64,000 nucleotides of DNA from Setomelanomma holmii (taxonomy: Eukaryota > Ascomycota > Dothideomycetes > Pleosporales > Phaeosphaeriaceae). The translations under genes were made by a program, and so were the position numbers. Positions 12,300 to 23,848 of the stretch are shown piece by piece (position 1 is the stretch's first letter; the number at the start of each line of letters is the position of its first letter). Below the pieces are notes generated by a model that searched no databases, was not told where the DNA came from, and saw only the letters and a list, made by a program, of their open reading frames with translations. The DNA lies in contig ML978258.1 of the NCBI GenBank assembly GCA_010015745.1, positions 1 through 64,000 of the forward strand. Direction: 5' to 3'.

Positions 12300-15110
12300 A
12301 TGGGTCATCTTCGCCTACAGCACGGTAACGAGGTCAATGCGAGCGGAAGTCCGACCAAGGTCATATAATCTGACACGTAAGCTAAGAAGCTTCTTCATGG
12401 AGCACGAGGTGTACCGGTATGAAACCAGCCCTAGTACGTGCTTCTTAAGTGTTGTCAGAGTCAATTCTGGAGGCTTGCGATGTAGCTTGTCAACTTCTGT
12501 GGCCACCTTCTGTCGTCAGTGTAGGAATGCTCATCAGCAAACTGGACGGTGTATGTTACGCGCTCAATAACTCGCCATTTACGCGAGTCGCTGGGAATCC
12601 GTCTTTGCACAGTTTCATCCACATGCATCACGCCGGCAACAATGTGGTCTTCGGTATCACATTGCAGAACAGGCGGATCAACGCGCGCGAAGCCAGAGGG
12701 AAGACATCATTGTTTGAAATATATTTCCGTACCATCGGCAGTATTCCGGCTTCAACCTTACGTTCGCCCCAGTCATGAGACACGAGCACTATTGGGTTTG
12801 GGGCGGCGGCAGCGGGCCGATAGGAGAAACTCCGAATCAACCAGAGTCGAAGTTGAGTTGAGGACGCCTCAACTCATTGCGTGCGATAGTTCTCAACAAT
12901 CTGATGCTGTTGTTGATACTGTACAAGTGTGGGCGTACCAACTTGGCCTCATGGTTGCTGATCTCCAGTTCCCCATCGAGATGCTTCAAGGTCTGTATAT
13001 GGTCAAGCAGTCCCGGACTATACTCCTCAAGTCCTTCGTATCAGCACCGTGGAGGCGCTCAGGTACCGGGCGAGTGACTGAGACCTGTTCGCATCCCTAG
13101 TCTCAAACAGGTGACGAAGGCGCGGATGAGTCAACTCAAACGATTCTCGAACAGCGCCTCGTGGGGGCACCCACCACAACGCACACCCCCTCTCGTTGCT
13201 GGCTTTGCGTGAGCCTTCACCAATCTCTTGTGCAACACACCAACTCCTTAGTGTGGATGGAGTACCCGTGCGGCCACCTCCGCCGCAGCAAGTCGAGGCG
13301 ACATGCTTGTGCCGCTGGAATGCTTCAGCCATCACGACTGAGTAAACTTTGTTGTTCATGGCTAAGTGGTATGTCAACTCCTGTTGCTTTCTCCACAGTT
13401 GCGGATCTAGGCGCACATAGCATCCAAGCTCCACTTCTCAACGGCCCGCAGATGCAACGACAACATGCTGCGCTGTCCGCTGTCCGCTGTGTGATCGCGT
13501 ACCTGCAGAACACATTTTTCGGCATGTCGGGACATCATCCACTGGCCTATATCCACCTGAGATCGCCACAGAGTGCCTCTCCGTATACATCAAACAACGG
13601 TCCAACGTACGTTGTGGAGGTACATGTTACATTAGTCCATGACGGGTGACACACGCTCACGGTTTCGCTGACAGCCCTGGCGAGAAGCGTTGATGCGTGT
13701 TGTCACCGATGAGCTGGGGAGTGGGAGCGCAAAAGTGCATCTTGAGATTGTCTCCAGATGATCGTTGCTGTTAGTGTGAACGGTGGAGATTCATGCTGGA
13801 CAAGTGACGTTGGTGAGGGCCCTGAAGTCACGATCAGAAGACCTTGCTCATCCCGGATTCACCAAAAACCCGTGGGTATGGCCAATACTCGCTTTTCGGC
13901 CAATTGATGGGCAGTACATAGTACATACTTCAGATGACACCCGATCGACATCCGGGTAGCTATGTGGTGTGGAAGCTGTCAGCCCACACGCTGTCCACGC
14001 CGGACTGGAATGAGACCCAAGCAGCTTGCGCACTCTGCACGTCCCGTCATTCTTCCAGAGCACAATGGAGCGGCTTCTAGCCGCGCGAGTGTTGAGCATC
14101 TCCCCTGCTTGGCTATACCCTACCCGAGCTTGCCACGCCAGATGAATCTGGCACTGACAGGACCCTTGTTTCCTTGGAGGTCTGAATCGGGCACTGGAGG
14201 AGTATCCGCGCAAAGTGCTTTTGCATCTCGACATAGTCCTCCAAAGCAGAAGGATGGGAGACTGTAACGTAGCGCTTATCACGCAGCCGCCGTCCCAGGA
14301 GCACTGTCCCGAGGCTCACCACGAGCGTAGCTGTTCGTATCGATTTGCTCAGACCTGCATCATCTGAGTCCGTGGACCGAGATGTGAATACCGCACTTCC
14401 AGGTTATTTCAATGCTCCCCGCTCGTTTGAGTACTTCTTGTTCGACAAATTGGCGTGCGGATCCCTCTTCGGCTTCGTTTTGGTCGTACAAAACCTCGCA
14501 GGCTTTCCAATTGCTTGGCCTGCATGTCTCTGACTGCTGCCGATGCATATTAACTACTCCTCTTTCAGTACTCTTATGCACGTCATTCTGCTGGCCCCAC
14601 CGCTGTGTTGGAAGTGGAATAGCACGCGAAGGCCAATAAGTTGGTCCAAACTGACGGAGAATATAGCGTCACTCTCGCGTTTGTCTCCTCGCAGTCCAAG
14701 CTTGCTGTGCGCGCCAGATGAAACCAACCGTCCCAGATCTCGTATTGACAACGGGTGCCCGCACTATCTAGATCGGTAGCCGGATGGATAGTGACGGTAT
14801 GTCAAGTTATCGTGCGCGGCCGCGTTGAAGAAGAAGCCGAGAGGACATCTGTAACGGGGCGTTGACCGGACTAGGGCATGTTTGAACGCGTGATGGCAGG
14901 CTGTATATGAGGCTGACTCGAACTTCTGAATCAGTTGACCCAAGACCTTTGGCATCATCCAGCGCTTGCCCGATTCAAACGCCGTATCCCGTGCGTTGCG
15001 ATGGCCAGTTTCGTCCAATAGCAGGATCTGCGGCAAACAGCTGGGCGATCCGGAGAATTTGAAGATCGTTGATCCTGGTCGGAGCATGCGTTGCCATGTT
15101 ATGTAACCGC
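12300..15110 (-). pseudogene. Possible decayed NACHT (NLR-like) gene
   Basis: Scattered minus-strand frames without a continuous gene. The best fragment is at 15087-14764. It contains the sequence CPLGFFFNAAAHDNL, preceded by HHAFKHALVRS, and an upstream stretch LLLDETGHRNA. Their order and spacing resemble fungal NACHT-domain proteins, where a SLxFxxxDxR linker is followed by the P-loop region and an SFFFNARG-type strand. The P-loop itself is not readable. A later piece, AAVRDMQAKQLESL in another frame around 14550-14480, is where a Walker-B-downstream segment would be expected. Stops and frame changes occur throughout, so it cannot be functional as it stands. This rests on my memory of the family pattern and is tentative. 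The alternative is unrelated non-coding sequence. Confidence 0.3.
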
Positions 15111-16105
15111 TGCTACTCCGGCCATACTTGAAGAGGCCGAGGGGAAAGCGAACAGAAAAGCCAGGTTGAGAAATGTCACTTACTTCATCGCCAGGAAGGT
15201 GAAGAGTGATTTGCAGTAATAGAGAAGACTACATCGGATGCCGGATCAGGAGAGCATATAGTCCATCGAGGTGCGCTGACTGTGAGGCGAGATGTGTGGC
15301 GTAGTCTTCTTCAAAAGCTCTTCCCTACGCCTGCGATCGTCACTATTGCAAAAGGGACCAGACAGTCTGTATCCCATTGAGCTTGCACTGAGCCTGTACA
15401 ACAGCTTTAGCGGCCGTTGGTCTAAAGCTAGATCGAACAGGGCAGGGGGGTTCACATTCCTGCGCAAGAGGTCGGCAACTTGCATTCGCAGACGTTTGGT
15501 ACTACACTGGTTGTGGAGACCATGGGTGAAGTTCGCGCATGCTTCTCAACGCGAAGCCTATGGCGCAAGTCGAGACGCCGCCGCTTGGTGGCTGTTCTCC
15601 ACGCTCGCCATGGTAGGGGAGTTAGGTTACAGTGCTGCGCTGCGCTAGTCAGACATATACTGTATGAGTGTACTTTAGACTCGATGTATGTTGAGCGGTG
15701 CAACTGCGTCCGATTCCTGTCCATGGTACTGTGTTCGTGTCCATCCAAAACGAAGTTTGCTGGATCTGTTGAATCAACTTCTCGAATTGCGGTTGTGTTC
15801 TCTTACAGCACAATCCAGATCATTGTTTGTCTACTCTTTCTCGAGTCCCGCCAGCACGGTCGAGGGTCGACGCACGCCATTCCATCGCCCTGCCTGCCCC
15901 ATTGCAGTCGCGACTGCGCCTCCACACTGTGATATATTCCACGATATCTAGTGCCAGACCTTCGCCACCATCCAAGTCGACGATTAAAGGTGCGGATAAG
16001 AACCCGACCAGTCTGCCTCTTTCGTCGGCAACTAAGACCCTGACCTCTTATCTCAATTCATCGTCGACGTAAGTGCAGCATTTCCAATCTCAAGGGTGCA
16101 AGGCC
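15111..16105. other. Intergenic region upstream of the C2H2 gene
   Basis: No gene is supported. From about 15780 to 16070 the plus strand is C/T-rich and resembles a promoter and 5' leader for the C2H2 gene. A GTAAGT at about 16069 could be a 5'-UTR splice donor. Confidence 0.5.
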
Positions 16106-17605
16106 ATGCATGCTAAGAGTATACATGCTGACATGCAAGTGCAGAGTAGAGTCTCGCACTCCTTGAACGCCATGTGGTCCGCAAGATATCGCAGAGAGGA
16201 GTCCGCTGAGGGCTTCCAGCTATCGCCCTGCTTGACAGCTTCTTCCGGGCTGTTGACGCCACCGTCTTCGTACAGCATCGACGCTCGACGGAACAGCGTA
16301 GCCTCGAACTTGTCTTCTCTGGGACCGAGGACTCCAGTCTATGGTAGAAATCCCTTCTCCGAGCAAAGCTATGTAGGCGTAGCAGGGCTCGATCAATGTC
16401 AGAACCAATCTCTAGAGGCACTTTCCATGGAGTACTCTTCCAAGCCGTCTGGACCAGAAGGATCTTCATATGACAATTGGTCCACCCTTGGACACTCGGA
16501 TGCACTAGAGAGTGCACTATCTATGAGGCTGCCGGATACCTTTGCTTCACGTCCAAGCCCCTTCCATTCCCAGATGGGCCATTACTCTATGATGGAGACT
16601 CCTTCTTCGAGTGCATCAGGCTCCTGCACCACTTCGTTCTCGAGTGCGCCATACACGGATTATAGCAGCCACGCCAATGATGATGCAGAGCACGCAGCCA
16701 CGAGCGAACCCATGCAGTCGGTGTGGTCGTATCAGTACGCGCTGGCACATATGATGGCGGGTCCAACTATAGCCCCGACAGAGGCTGTGATTGGCGGAGA
16801 GTATTCACCAGTCGATACGGCTGAGCCAGATATGGATATGGCAGCGTATGATGACGCTGATGTTCCACCCGTGCCTGAGCCGCAAGAGGTTGTGTTGAAG
16901 AAAGAAGAGCCAGATACCTCTGAAGACGAGCGACAGTTCAGGAGATCCATTTACATCTCCTCTACTGGCGGCAAGTCGGTCAAGAGGGAAAAACAAGTTG
17001 ATGCGCCAAAGGATAGGAGGCGGGCGAGGAACAAGACAAATGCCCGTCTTCATGCAGACAATGGTCGATACGAACTGTGCGTGGAGGGCAATATCGAGCT
17101 TGTTCCTGGCACCAAAGTGTGGCGAAGCCACGGCGAAGGCTCGAACAGACAGCCGCACTTTTGCGAGATGCTGACAAATGGCCGCCCTTGTGGTAGGAAA
17201 TTTAGGCGTCAGGAGCATCTTCACCGTCATGAGAGGACGCACTCTGGACGCAAAGACTATATCTGCCAGATTCCATGTTGCCGAAAGGAGTTCAACCGGA
17301 ACGACAACTGTTGGGAGCATCATTGGACGCACGTTCATCGACCTGGTAAGAAGGACGGTCGCAACAAGAAATGCAGTCTCAGGCGCGTGCTCACTTTCAT
17401 CGACGACCCGAAACATATTGAAAAGCTTCAGAATAAGTGGAAAAAAGAGGTCGGCTACGACTATAGCCCCGTGAGTGACCCAAAGGTCCAAGAGGAGGAG
17501 GCTGCCGGAGATGGCCCTGCATTTTCGAACAGCGTCAAGGTTGAGGAAGAGCAGAGCCCATTCCAATCTGTAAAGAAGGAGGAGCGGATTCGCTCTAAGC
17601 TGTAG
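16106..17605 (+). CDS. C2H2 zinc-finger transcription factor
   Basis: An uninterrupted frame of 499 residues from the ATG at 16106. The frame is open for eleven codons further upstream without another ATG. Two other in-frame ATGs lie within the next 70 nt, so the true N-terminus is uncertain. The first 300 residues are Ser/Pro/Gly-rich and probably disordered activation sequence. Two C2H2 fingers follow at about residues 350-415: the first includes CGRKFRRQEHLHRHERTH and the second CRKEFNRNDNCWEHHWTH. After them comes a basic block (KKDGRNKKCSLRR) and a Glu/Lys-rich tail. Paired fingers near the C-terminus with a basic extension recall conidiation regulators of the BrlA type, but I would not assign orthology. 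It acts in the nucleus; targets are unknown. Confidence 0.85.
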   Translation: MHAKSIHADMQVQSRVSHSLNAMWSARYRREESAEGFQLSPCLTASSGLLTPPSSYSIDARRNSVASNLSSLGPRTPVYGRNPFSEQSYVGVAGLDQCQNQSLEALSMEYSSKPSGPEGSSYDNWSTLGHSDALESALSMRLPDTFASRPSPFHSQMGHYSMMETPSSSASGSCTTSFSSAPYTDYSSHANDDAEHAATSEPMQSVWSYQYALAHMMAGPTIAPTEAVIGGEYSPVDTAEPDMDMAAYDDADVPPVPEPQEVVLKKEEPDTSEDERQFRRSIYISSTGGKSVKREKQVDAPKDRRRARNKTNARLHADNGRYELCVEGNIELVPGTKVWRSHGEGSNRQPHFCEMLTNGRPCGRKFRRQEHLHRHERTHSGRKDYICQIPCCRKEFNRNDNCWEHHWTHVHRPGKKDGRNKKCSLRRVLTFIDDPKHIEKLQNKWKKEVGYDYSPVSDPKVQEEEAAGDGPAFSNSVKVEEEQSPFQSVKKEERIRSKL

Positions 17606-18146
17606 GCCATTCGGGGACTGTCGACCGTGAATTTCGCCAACACGTTCATTCCCCACAGCATGGAGGTTGTCTTGCTGAGAAGCTAGTCTCGGCAATTTGT
17701 TGGAGTCGGCGCACGGGTAGGATTTGCATCATTGCCTAGGCATGCTTTGAGTATTGCGCTTCATGTCTTCATGTACTCTATTTGGTTCGCATGTATTCAC
17801 ACTAATGTATGAGGTAACGACTTACTGATTGAACTCATGCTCATACTTCCGCGAAATTTGGGCCAATCAGCACTGTGTGCATCGTTCTCCACACTTGGAA
17901 TGCAGGATGGGGCGGAATGAGATGAAAGGCTTGGGACGTGCATTGGGGTCGCAGCAGAAGAAAGACTTGTGCGACGCTGAGGTTGAAGTGAGGTCTGATG
18001 TTACATCTCAAGCTAGTCTACAAATGTGCTTAGCTCATGGCACGTACCAGTTCCCCCTGCCCCCATTCCCGAGGTCGGGAGAACGATCTTCGGGGTGACG
18101 CGCTTCCCAGCGCATAGCTTTCGGCACCTGATCAGCAGCGGAGAAT
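17606..18146. other. Convergent intergenic region
   Basis: The 3' flanks of the C2H2 gene and FET3. Nothing further recognised. Confidence 0.6.
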
Positions 18147-20141
18147 CTACCCAGTCTTTGACTTGATCGGCTTCATGCCATACCAGAAGATGACAGCCAT
18201 TCCAAGGAAAGCGGCTACGCAACTGAAGACGAGCGCGACGATGCCGCGCGCTGTGAAGCCAGCTGGCAACGTTCCTGGACTTTTGTTTTCGCCAGTCAAG
18301 TCGAGCAGGTCCACTGTATTGCCCGCCGCGTTTCCCTTAGTCGGAACGTTACCCGCCTCACAAACCTTCAAATGGTCGGTGGGGATCTTGCCTGAAAGCT
18401 GTTTCTGAACATCGAGTGGCCGTTCGATGATCGTTGCTGATAACCCGGAGGCAACGTGCTATGAGATCGTAGAGGTCAGTACTTGTCTCATATGCATGGG
18501 GACATGGGTACTTACCCATTCGATGTGGCAGTGGAAAAGCCACACACCCGGGTTATCTGCGCGAAAACGCAGGACAACATAGCCGTTTGGGCGTACTAAA
18601 ATCGTATCGCGCTTCATCGGTGAAGCTGGCATGGTTGCAGCTTTACTTGAATTGTAAAAGCCTGCATCATCTTCACTACGCTCTACGACTTGGAAAGCAT
18701 GCCCATGTAAATGGAAGGGATGCTGTCAAAGCACGAGGTATAAGATCAGTGTACATCTTCAGGCAACTTCTTGGATTGATGCTTACCTTGCCAGGATCAT
18801 CGTTGTTGATCACAATCTCTACCACCTCGTTGTCGACAACAAAGGCATTGGTGTTGGAACCGTAGATCACGGGATTCGTTGCGTTTGCCCCAGTGGACAG
18901 CACGCTATAAAGTGTAGGCACCTTTGGCCCCACGTATGTGATGTCGTTGAAGAAAGCATAATTTGCACCGTCGTTGACTAAAGGTTGGTGTATGAAGTCA
19001 GTAAATGTATCGTATGCAGTTTATACACTGAAATTACACACGGTTGTCCATCTTCAGGTCGAGGGTGATGGTTCGGTCTACCCGATCGAACAGCTCCTCT
19101 TTGTCGTAGGGTGCGAGCTGGAAATCATCGAACGGCTCAAAGGACTCAATTTTCTTCGGTGCTGGCTTTGACTTGGTTTCATCATAGACGAGCCACCCGG
19201 TGACATTGGGATTTAGCCCATCCGGTACGGCATCGAAAAGATCCTACATCTAGCATCAGCTTATGCCGCCTGCTGTATTGAGCGACGAGTGGCCCACTCA
19301 CTTGGTCCATGCTTCCAACAAAAGCGAAGTTTGAACTTGTGTCGTTCTTTGCCGTTACAAGCACGCTGTAGCGCTGTGCAGCAGTCACGTAGATCATGTC
19401 CGCTTCCATCGGATCTGTATATATGCCGTCGACCTCTACAACTTTCATCGTATGTCCTTCGAACCAGAGGTACTGTGCGGCGAAGGCTCCTATGTTGACC
19501 ACGCGGAAGAGGTACGTCTTGCCAGGCTGGATCTTGATATTCAAATTCTGCGTGTCGTTCATCAAGGCCGCTTGTGGCACAGGCTCAGCACCTGATGGAT
19601 TTGCGATGTTGATGAAGTCCTTGAGCAGGCCAGGCATCTGGTCGTGATACCAATCGCTCAGTGTGAGTACAATCTCCTCGTCGTAGAGGTCTTTGTGGGG
19701 ATCCTCTGGATCATGGACGATCAATGGACCGCGAAGCCCGTCTGGGTACTGGCCCCGCACATGGCTGTGATACCAGTATGTTCCAGGTTGATCGACCGTA
19801 AAGTTGTAGGTAAATGAGCTTCCTGGAACTATACCACATTGACTGACAGCAACTGGGCCATCCATATGTGTAGTCTCGTTCATGTACAAGCCATGGAAAT
19901 GCAAACTAGTAGACTCGTTTCCAAGTGAGTTCTTCACATTGACAATGACCTGGTCTCCCTTGGTCACGAAAATTGGGGGAATTGGCCATTTGCCGTTGAT
20001 GCCCATGACTGGGCGCGTTCGTTGTCCATCTGGATTTGCGTATGTCCAGCCAATGTCAAAGTCGTATGTGACAGTCGCACAATGTGCGACAGAAGCGAGA
20101 AGCGAGAGTGGTAGGAGAAAATTAGACATTGAAATCGCCAT
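18147..20141 (-). CDS. FET3: Iron multicopper ferroxidase (Fet3-like)
   Basis: Five exons on the minus strand (20141-19302, 19243-19042, 18977-18787, 18722-18516, 18458-18147) join in frame into 583 residues. An N-terminal signal peptide (residues 1 to about 22) leads into three cupredoxin domains. The copper motifs are complete: HFHG at about 81-84, WYHSH at 124-128, HPFHLHGH at 412-419 and HCHIEWH at 475-481. The protein ends with a membrane helix (about 545-570) and a short basic tail. This is the Fet3 architecture: oxidase outside, anchor in the plasma membrane. It oxidises Fe2+ with O2 and passes Fe3+ to Ftr1, encoded divergently 856 bp away. Introns are 56-66 nt. The shared promoter carries GATA-type iron motifs. 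A second ATG four codons in is an alternative start. Confidence 0.96.
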
Positions 20142-20232
20142 TTCGACGACAGAAAACGAAATGTCTCGATACTCGCGCAATGGAATATCAGAGGATACAG
20201 ATGAGATCGATAAGATTATCTGACAGCAAGGA

Positions 20233-20241
20233 ATCAGATAA
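20233..20241 (+). promoter_or_regulatory. GATA iron-regulatory site 1 (ATCAGATAA)
   Basis: Exact ATCWGATAA match, 92 bp upstream of the FET3 start codon. Confidence 0.8.
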
Positions 20242-20280
20242 GACGTGGTCGACGTGAATGCATGAAAGTTTGAACCCCGC

Positions 20281-20289
20281 TTATCAGAT
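20281..20289 (-). promoter_or_regulatory. GATA iron-regulatory site 2 (ATCTGATAA)
   Basis: Exact match on the minus strand, read as TTATCAGAT on plus, 140 bp upstream of FET3. Confidence 0.8.
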
Positions 20290-20449
20290 GGCACGATCCT
20301 CGAAGCGCGATTCGTCTAGCACCTGCCGTTGCAGCGATCGGAGCTTTAGTCTATCAAATTCTGCACTTCAAAACTGGCCGTGTTTGGCAATTGGTGACGG
20401 ATACGAGGAGTTGATTGGTCCTCAAGCGTGATGCGACAACTGTTGGCCC

Positions 20450-20458
20450 ATCTGATAA
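20450..20458 (+). promoter_or_regulatory. GATA iron-regulatory site 3 (ATCTGATAA)
   Basis: Exact match roughly a third of the way from FET3 to FTR1. Confidence 0.8.
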
Positions 20459-20625
20459 AATCTGGACCGCGATCGCCGCCGGGCCTGGGGTAAGCGATTG
20501 GGATCAAGAAAAGCGCTAGTCTGCCCGATAAATCTTGATGGCCTTTGGCGTGGCTTGGCTCGGACAATCGCAAGGCGCGATTTGAGGAAGAAGAAAGTCA
20601 ATCTTGTGGTTGTGGTTGTCGTATG

Positions 20626-20641
20626 ATCAGATATCTGATAA
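20626..20641 (+). promoter_or_regulatory. GATA iron-regulatory site 4, within a palindrome
   Basis: The exact match ATCTGATAA lies at 20633-20641. It overlaps an inverted near-copy, so that 20626-20639 reads as the perfect palindrome ATCAGATATCTGAT. This would allow head-to-head GATA binding. Confidence 0.8.
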
Positions 20642-20894
20642 TCTGCAAAAACAAGCGAGCTTGCCGTGTACTGCAAACATGAAGAAAAGAAGAAGCAATT
20701 GGACTGGGCCCGCGGAACCAAAAGCGGGCAATGAAACACAAATTGGCCTCGGGAGCCTTGACCAGACGATCCTTGTCATTTTCGTGAAAGTGGAAAATTG
20801 ACGGTTTAGTGGGGTGTGTCCCGAGTTTCGGCATTGACTAGTTCACTAGCTTACCAGCAGACGAGGAAGGTGCAGAACTTCTGGCTCGCCCTTC

Positions 20895-20903
20895 ATCTGA
20901 TAA
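20895..20903 (+). promoter_or_regulatory. GATA iron-regulatory site 5 (ATCTGATAA)
   Basis: Exact match about 95 bp upstream of the FTR1 start codon. An 8-of-9 inverted match follows at 20932-20940. Confidence 0.8.
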
Positions 20904-20997
20904 GATCCTCCATTTTTATTCCTTCCCTGAGCTATCAGATCTTGAGATACTGCTTGCTATTCACTGTCGTGCGTCATTGCTGGCAATTCGTTTCAAG

Positions 20998-22443
20998 ATG
21001 CCACAGAACGTGTTCGCTATTCCAGGTAAGCTCTCTACACACTTCCATCTCGAGTGTCATACGATTGTCAGTCCCGGAAATGTCGGTAGACACTAGACCT
21101 TGGCACCTGCATTATTTGCCCACAGTCGAGTCTGTTTGGATTCAAAGCGCAAGACACCGAAATGTGTCTGGCTGTCCTCCATGCTACGGGCTATCAAGCC
21201 CGAGCCACAGAATAGCCTCCTACAAAGCCACCAGCAGAGACCACAGTACCCATGTAGGCGAAGACGGCTAATTGACCTGACAGTCTTCTTCATCTGCTTC
21301 CGCGAGTGTCTCGAGACTAGCATAATTGTCTCCGTCCTCCTCGCATTTCTCAAGCAGACACTGGGACCCGAGCGTGATGCTGCCGTTCACAAGAGACTGG
21401 TTCGCCAGGTCTGGTACGGCGTCGGAGCAGGCATGCTAATCTGCCTGATCATTTGCGCCGGTGTAATCGGCACCTTCTACACAGCCGGTCGCAACTCCTT
21501 CGACTCAGCCGAGAACGTCTGGGAGGGCGTGTTCGGCATCCTCGCCAGCGTCATTATCACTCTCATGGGCGCTGCGCTGCTTCGCGTTAGCAAATTGCAA
21601 GACAAGTGGCGTGTCAAGATCAGCAAAGTCATGGAGACCAAGGACTCCAAGCTTCCTGTCAAAGGCAGCATGAAGGCTTGGTGTGAGAAATATGCCATGT
21701 TCATTCTGCCGTTCATTACGGTGCTGAGAGAAGGCATTGAGGCTGTGCTGTAAGGCCCCCGTTTCCCACCACCCTGGCAAGCATATGCTAACAAACATAT
21801 CAGCTTTATCGCCGGTGTGGGTCTCGGTCTGCCCGCAACATCCTTCCCCCTTGCCGTTCTCTGCGGTCTTGGAGCCGGATCACTAGTCGGCTACGCCATC
21901 TACAAGGGCGGCAACAAGGCCTCTCTACAAATCTTCCTGGTCATCTCGACCATGTTTCTGTATCTCGTGGCAGCTGGTCTGTTCTCCAAGGGCGTCTGGA
22001 ACCTCGAGCAGAATGCTTGGGTCAAGCTTGCAGGCGAGGGTTCTGGCGAAGCTGGTACAGGCCCTGGCAGTTACGATATCAGGAAGAGCGTCTGGCATGT
22101 TAACGTAAGTCAACACCATCCTGAGCATCTCCGGAAATTTGAAATACGGACTAACAGGATCTAGTGCTGCTCGCCTGGTAGCGGCGGTGATGGCGGATGG
22201 GGTGTCTTTAACTCGTTGTTTGGCTGGCAAAACAGCGCAACATATGGGTCTGTTATTTCATACAACCTGTACTGGGTTGCTGTTATCGTCGGATTTGTGT
22301 ACTTGGGTTGGAAGGAACGCAACGAGACGGTTGCGCCTACTGGCGATGTTGGTAGCGAGACATCCAGCGGACATGAGGAACTCGCTGGGAAGACGGGCGG
22401 CGATGGTGTCCTTGTTGGGGCTGCTGTGAGGGAGGTCCAGTGA
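20998..22443 (+). CDS. FTR1: High-affinity iron permease (Ftr1-like)
   Basis: Four exons, 20998-21025, 21284-21749, 21804-22104 and 22165-22443, give 357 residues. The protein is the plasma-membrane permease that takes Fe3+ from the Fet3 ferroxidase. About seven hydrophobic segments are visible. The two iron-binding signatures are present as RECLE (residues 16-20) and REGIE (about 157-161), matching the RExLE pattern of Ftr1. The first exon encodes only nine residues and is followed by a 258-nt intron, long for this locus. Direct joining MPQNVFAIP-VFFICFRE matches the family N-terminus, so no extra exon is needed. The other introns are 54 and 60 nt, with clear branch sites (GCTAAC, ACTAAC). 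Partner and co-regulation follow from the divergent FET3. Confidence 0.95.
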
Positions 22444-22577
22444 GCACTGCACTCGACTGGTTCTAAAGACGATCTTATGGATGCACAGGTGCTGGAAACG
22501 ATGACGTAGTGCTCTATTCATGTTATCCTCGAGGGTATATCACCTCCAACTATCTCATCTGCAGTCCGCCTCCCACT

Positions 22578-23159
22578 CTACAAGGCAAACACGCCCGCGA
22601 ACGCCGCCGCAGCACCCACACCAACATATTGTACCATCTTGTCGTTCGACGCAGCACCCGTAGACTTGGACCCAGCTGCAGTGTTGCTCGCACTACTGCT
22701 CACCGCAAACGCCTCGTTGACCACACTCTGCACCCGCGCATTGTTTTGATCATAGTAGCTCTTCAAGTCGCTCGGCAGCGCGGAATACCAGCTCGGCGCG
22801 CCCGATGTGAATGTCTCGATCGCGCCGATCTGTGTGACTTTGCTCGGGATGTTGTATTGTGTAGCGGTCGCGGCGAATGAGACGAGTGCTTGCTGGGCTG
22901 ACGCGGCGCGGCTGATTTCGGAGGCGGGCAGGGATTTGGTCAGATCACCGACTTTACTGGTGACGAAGTTCTGGAGGGAGGAGAGTTGTGATTGGATCTA
23001 TGTGCATGTCAGTGAGATGTAAGGAGCTGGCTGACACCCAGGCAGGGAAGGACTGACGTTGAAGATGTCGATTTGTGGCTTGGGAATTGTCACGACGACG
23101 AACTCGGATGCAACGCTTGCGCTGAGAGCGGCAGCGAGGAGTGTGACCTTGAGCTGCAT
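22578..23159 (-). CDS. Small secreted GPI-anchor-type protein, paralogue A
   Basis: Two exons, 23159-23058 and 22997-22578, with a 60-nt intron, give 173 residues. A signal peptide (MQLKVTLLAAALSASVAS) is followed by a short Val/Ile-rich strand and a predicted helical middle. The shared core PSWYSALPSDLKSYYDQ comes next, then a Ser/Ala/Gly/Thr-rich stretch and a C-terminal hydrophobic tail (VGVGAAAAFAGVFAL) after asparagine and serine residues. This is the layout of a GPI-anchored cell-wall or surface protein. There are no cysteines. Its closest relative in the window is the gene at 30243, which shares first-exon length, core motif and tail. I do not recognise a characterised family. It is convergent with FTR1, their stop codons 134 bp apart. 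Confidence 0.82.
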
Positions 23160-23848
23160 CTTGACGTGATGTGATCTGGAGTAGTGGAGTCTGAAGCTAT
23201 ATTCGAATGTGATCGCGTTATAGTGACAGATGTTGAAGCGAGAGGATGATGAAAGACCGTTAACGTTTGCCTCTCTAGCTCACAGGGTCCACGGCTACTC
23301 TTATGAAATAGTCTTTTCTTATCCGTATCCGTGTTCCATAAGCTCCCACCAAACACGCAAGTGGAGCATGCTGATCGCTGCGACGCTCAGCCACCACTTC
23401 ATTTCGCGTTACAAAATCCTTCGCACTGCCAAGGGCTTACCTCATGTCCAATTTTATCCATTTGAGGATTGCATCTACTTTAACAAATTCTTCGATCACT
23501 GAAGCCCATGTCCGCATGTGCCAGCCACCGTCACGAATGCGCAAAGGAGAGGCCGTTTGGTAGGCCTGTGATGCGATGTTTGATCGACGAATCCAGCGGC
23601 GGTGCACGGCGGAATCATGCAGGTCACATTGGCGTCTCAGGGGCGCAGCAGGTCTTATCGCCGTAGGGACTAGCGTCGTTTTGCGTGTGCTGACCGTTGG
23701 GATATCGCATTTCGTTGTGCATGCATGATACTGAGATTGCGATCTCATAGTGACGGCCTTTCGTGAATTCTCTTCAGATCTCGCATCATGATACTTCAAG
23801 GAGATCATGATTTGTCACAGAACATGTCATTCATTGTGAAGAATAGCA
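23160..23848. other. Intergenic region
   Basis: The promoter of paralogue A and the 3' flank of the dioxygenase gene. Nothing else recognised. Confidence 0.6.

Larger units (their letters stand above)
20142..20997. promoter_or_regulatory. Bidirectional FET3/FTR1 promoter
   Basis: The 856 bp between two divergent start codons hold five perfect copies of ATCWGATAA on both strands, plus near matches such as 20932-20940. This nonamer is the binding site known for the iron-responsive GATA repressor SreA and its relatives in filamentous ascomycetes. Several CCAAT boxes (as ATTGG) also occur, the sequence bound by the CCAAT complex that works with HapX. The simplest reading is joint repression of both genes when iron is plentiful. 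Confidence 0.85.

Noticed and set aside
12628..12840. A VLVSHDWGE motif resembling an alpha/beta hydrolase or epoxide hydrolase fragment
   Set aside because: The motif stands alone. The surrounding frame lacks the rest of the fold and has no splice partner.
21026..21283. An extra coding exon within the long FTR1 intron
   Set aside because: Direct joining of the flanking exons reproduces the Ftr1 N-terminus, and reading into the intron soon meets a stop.
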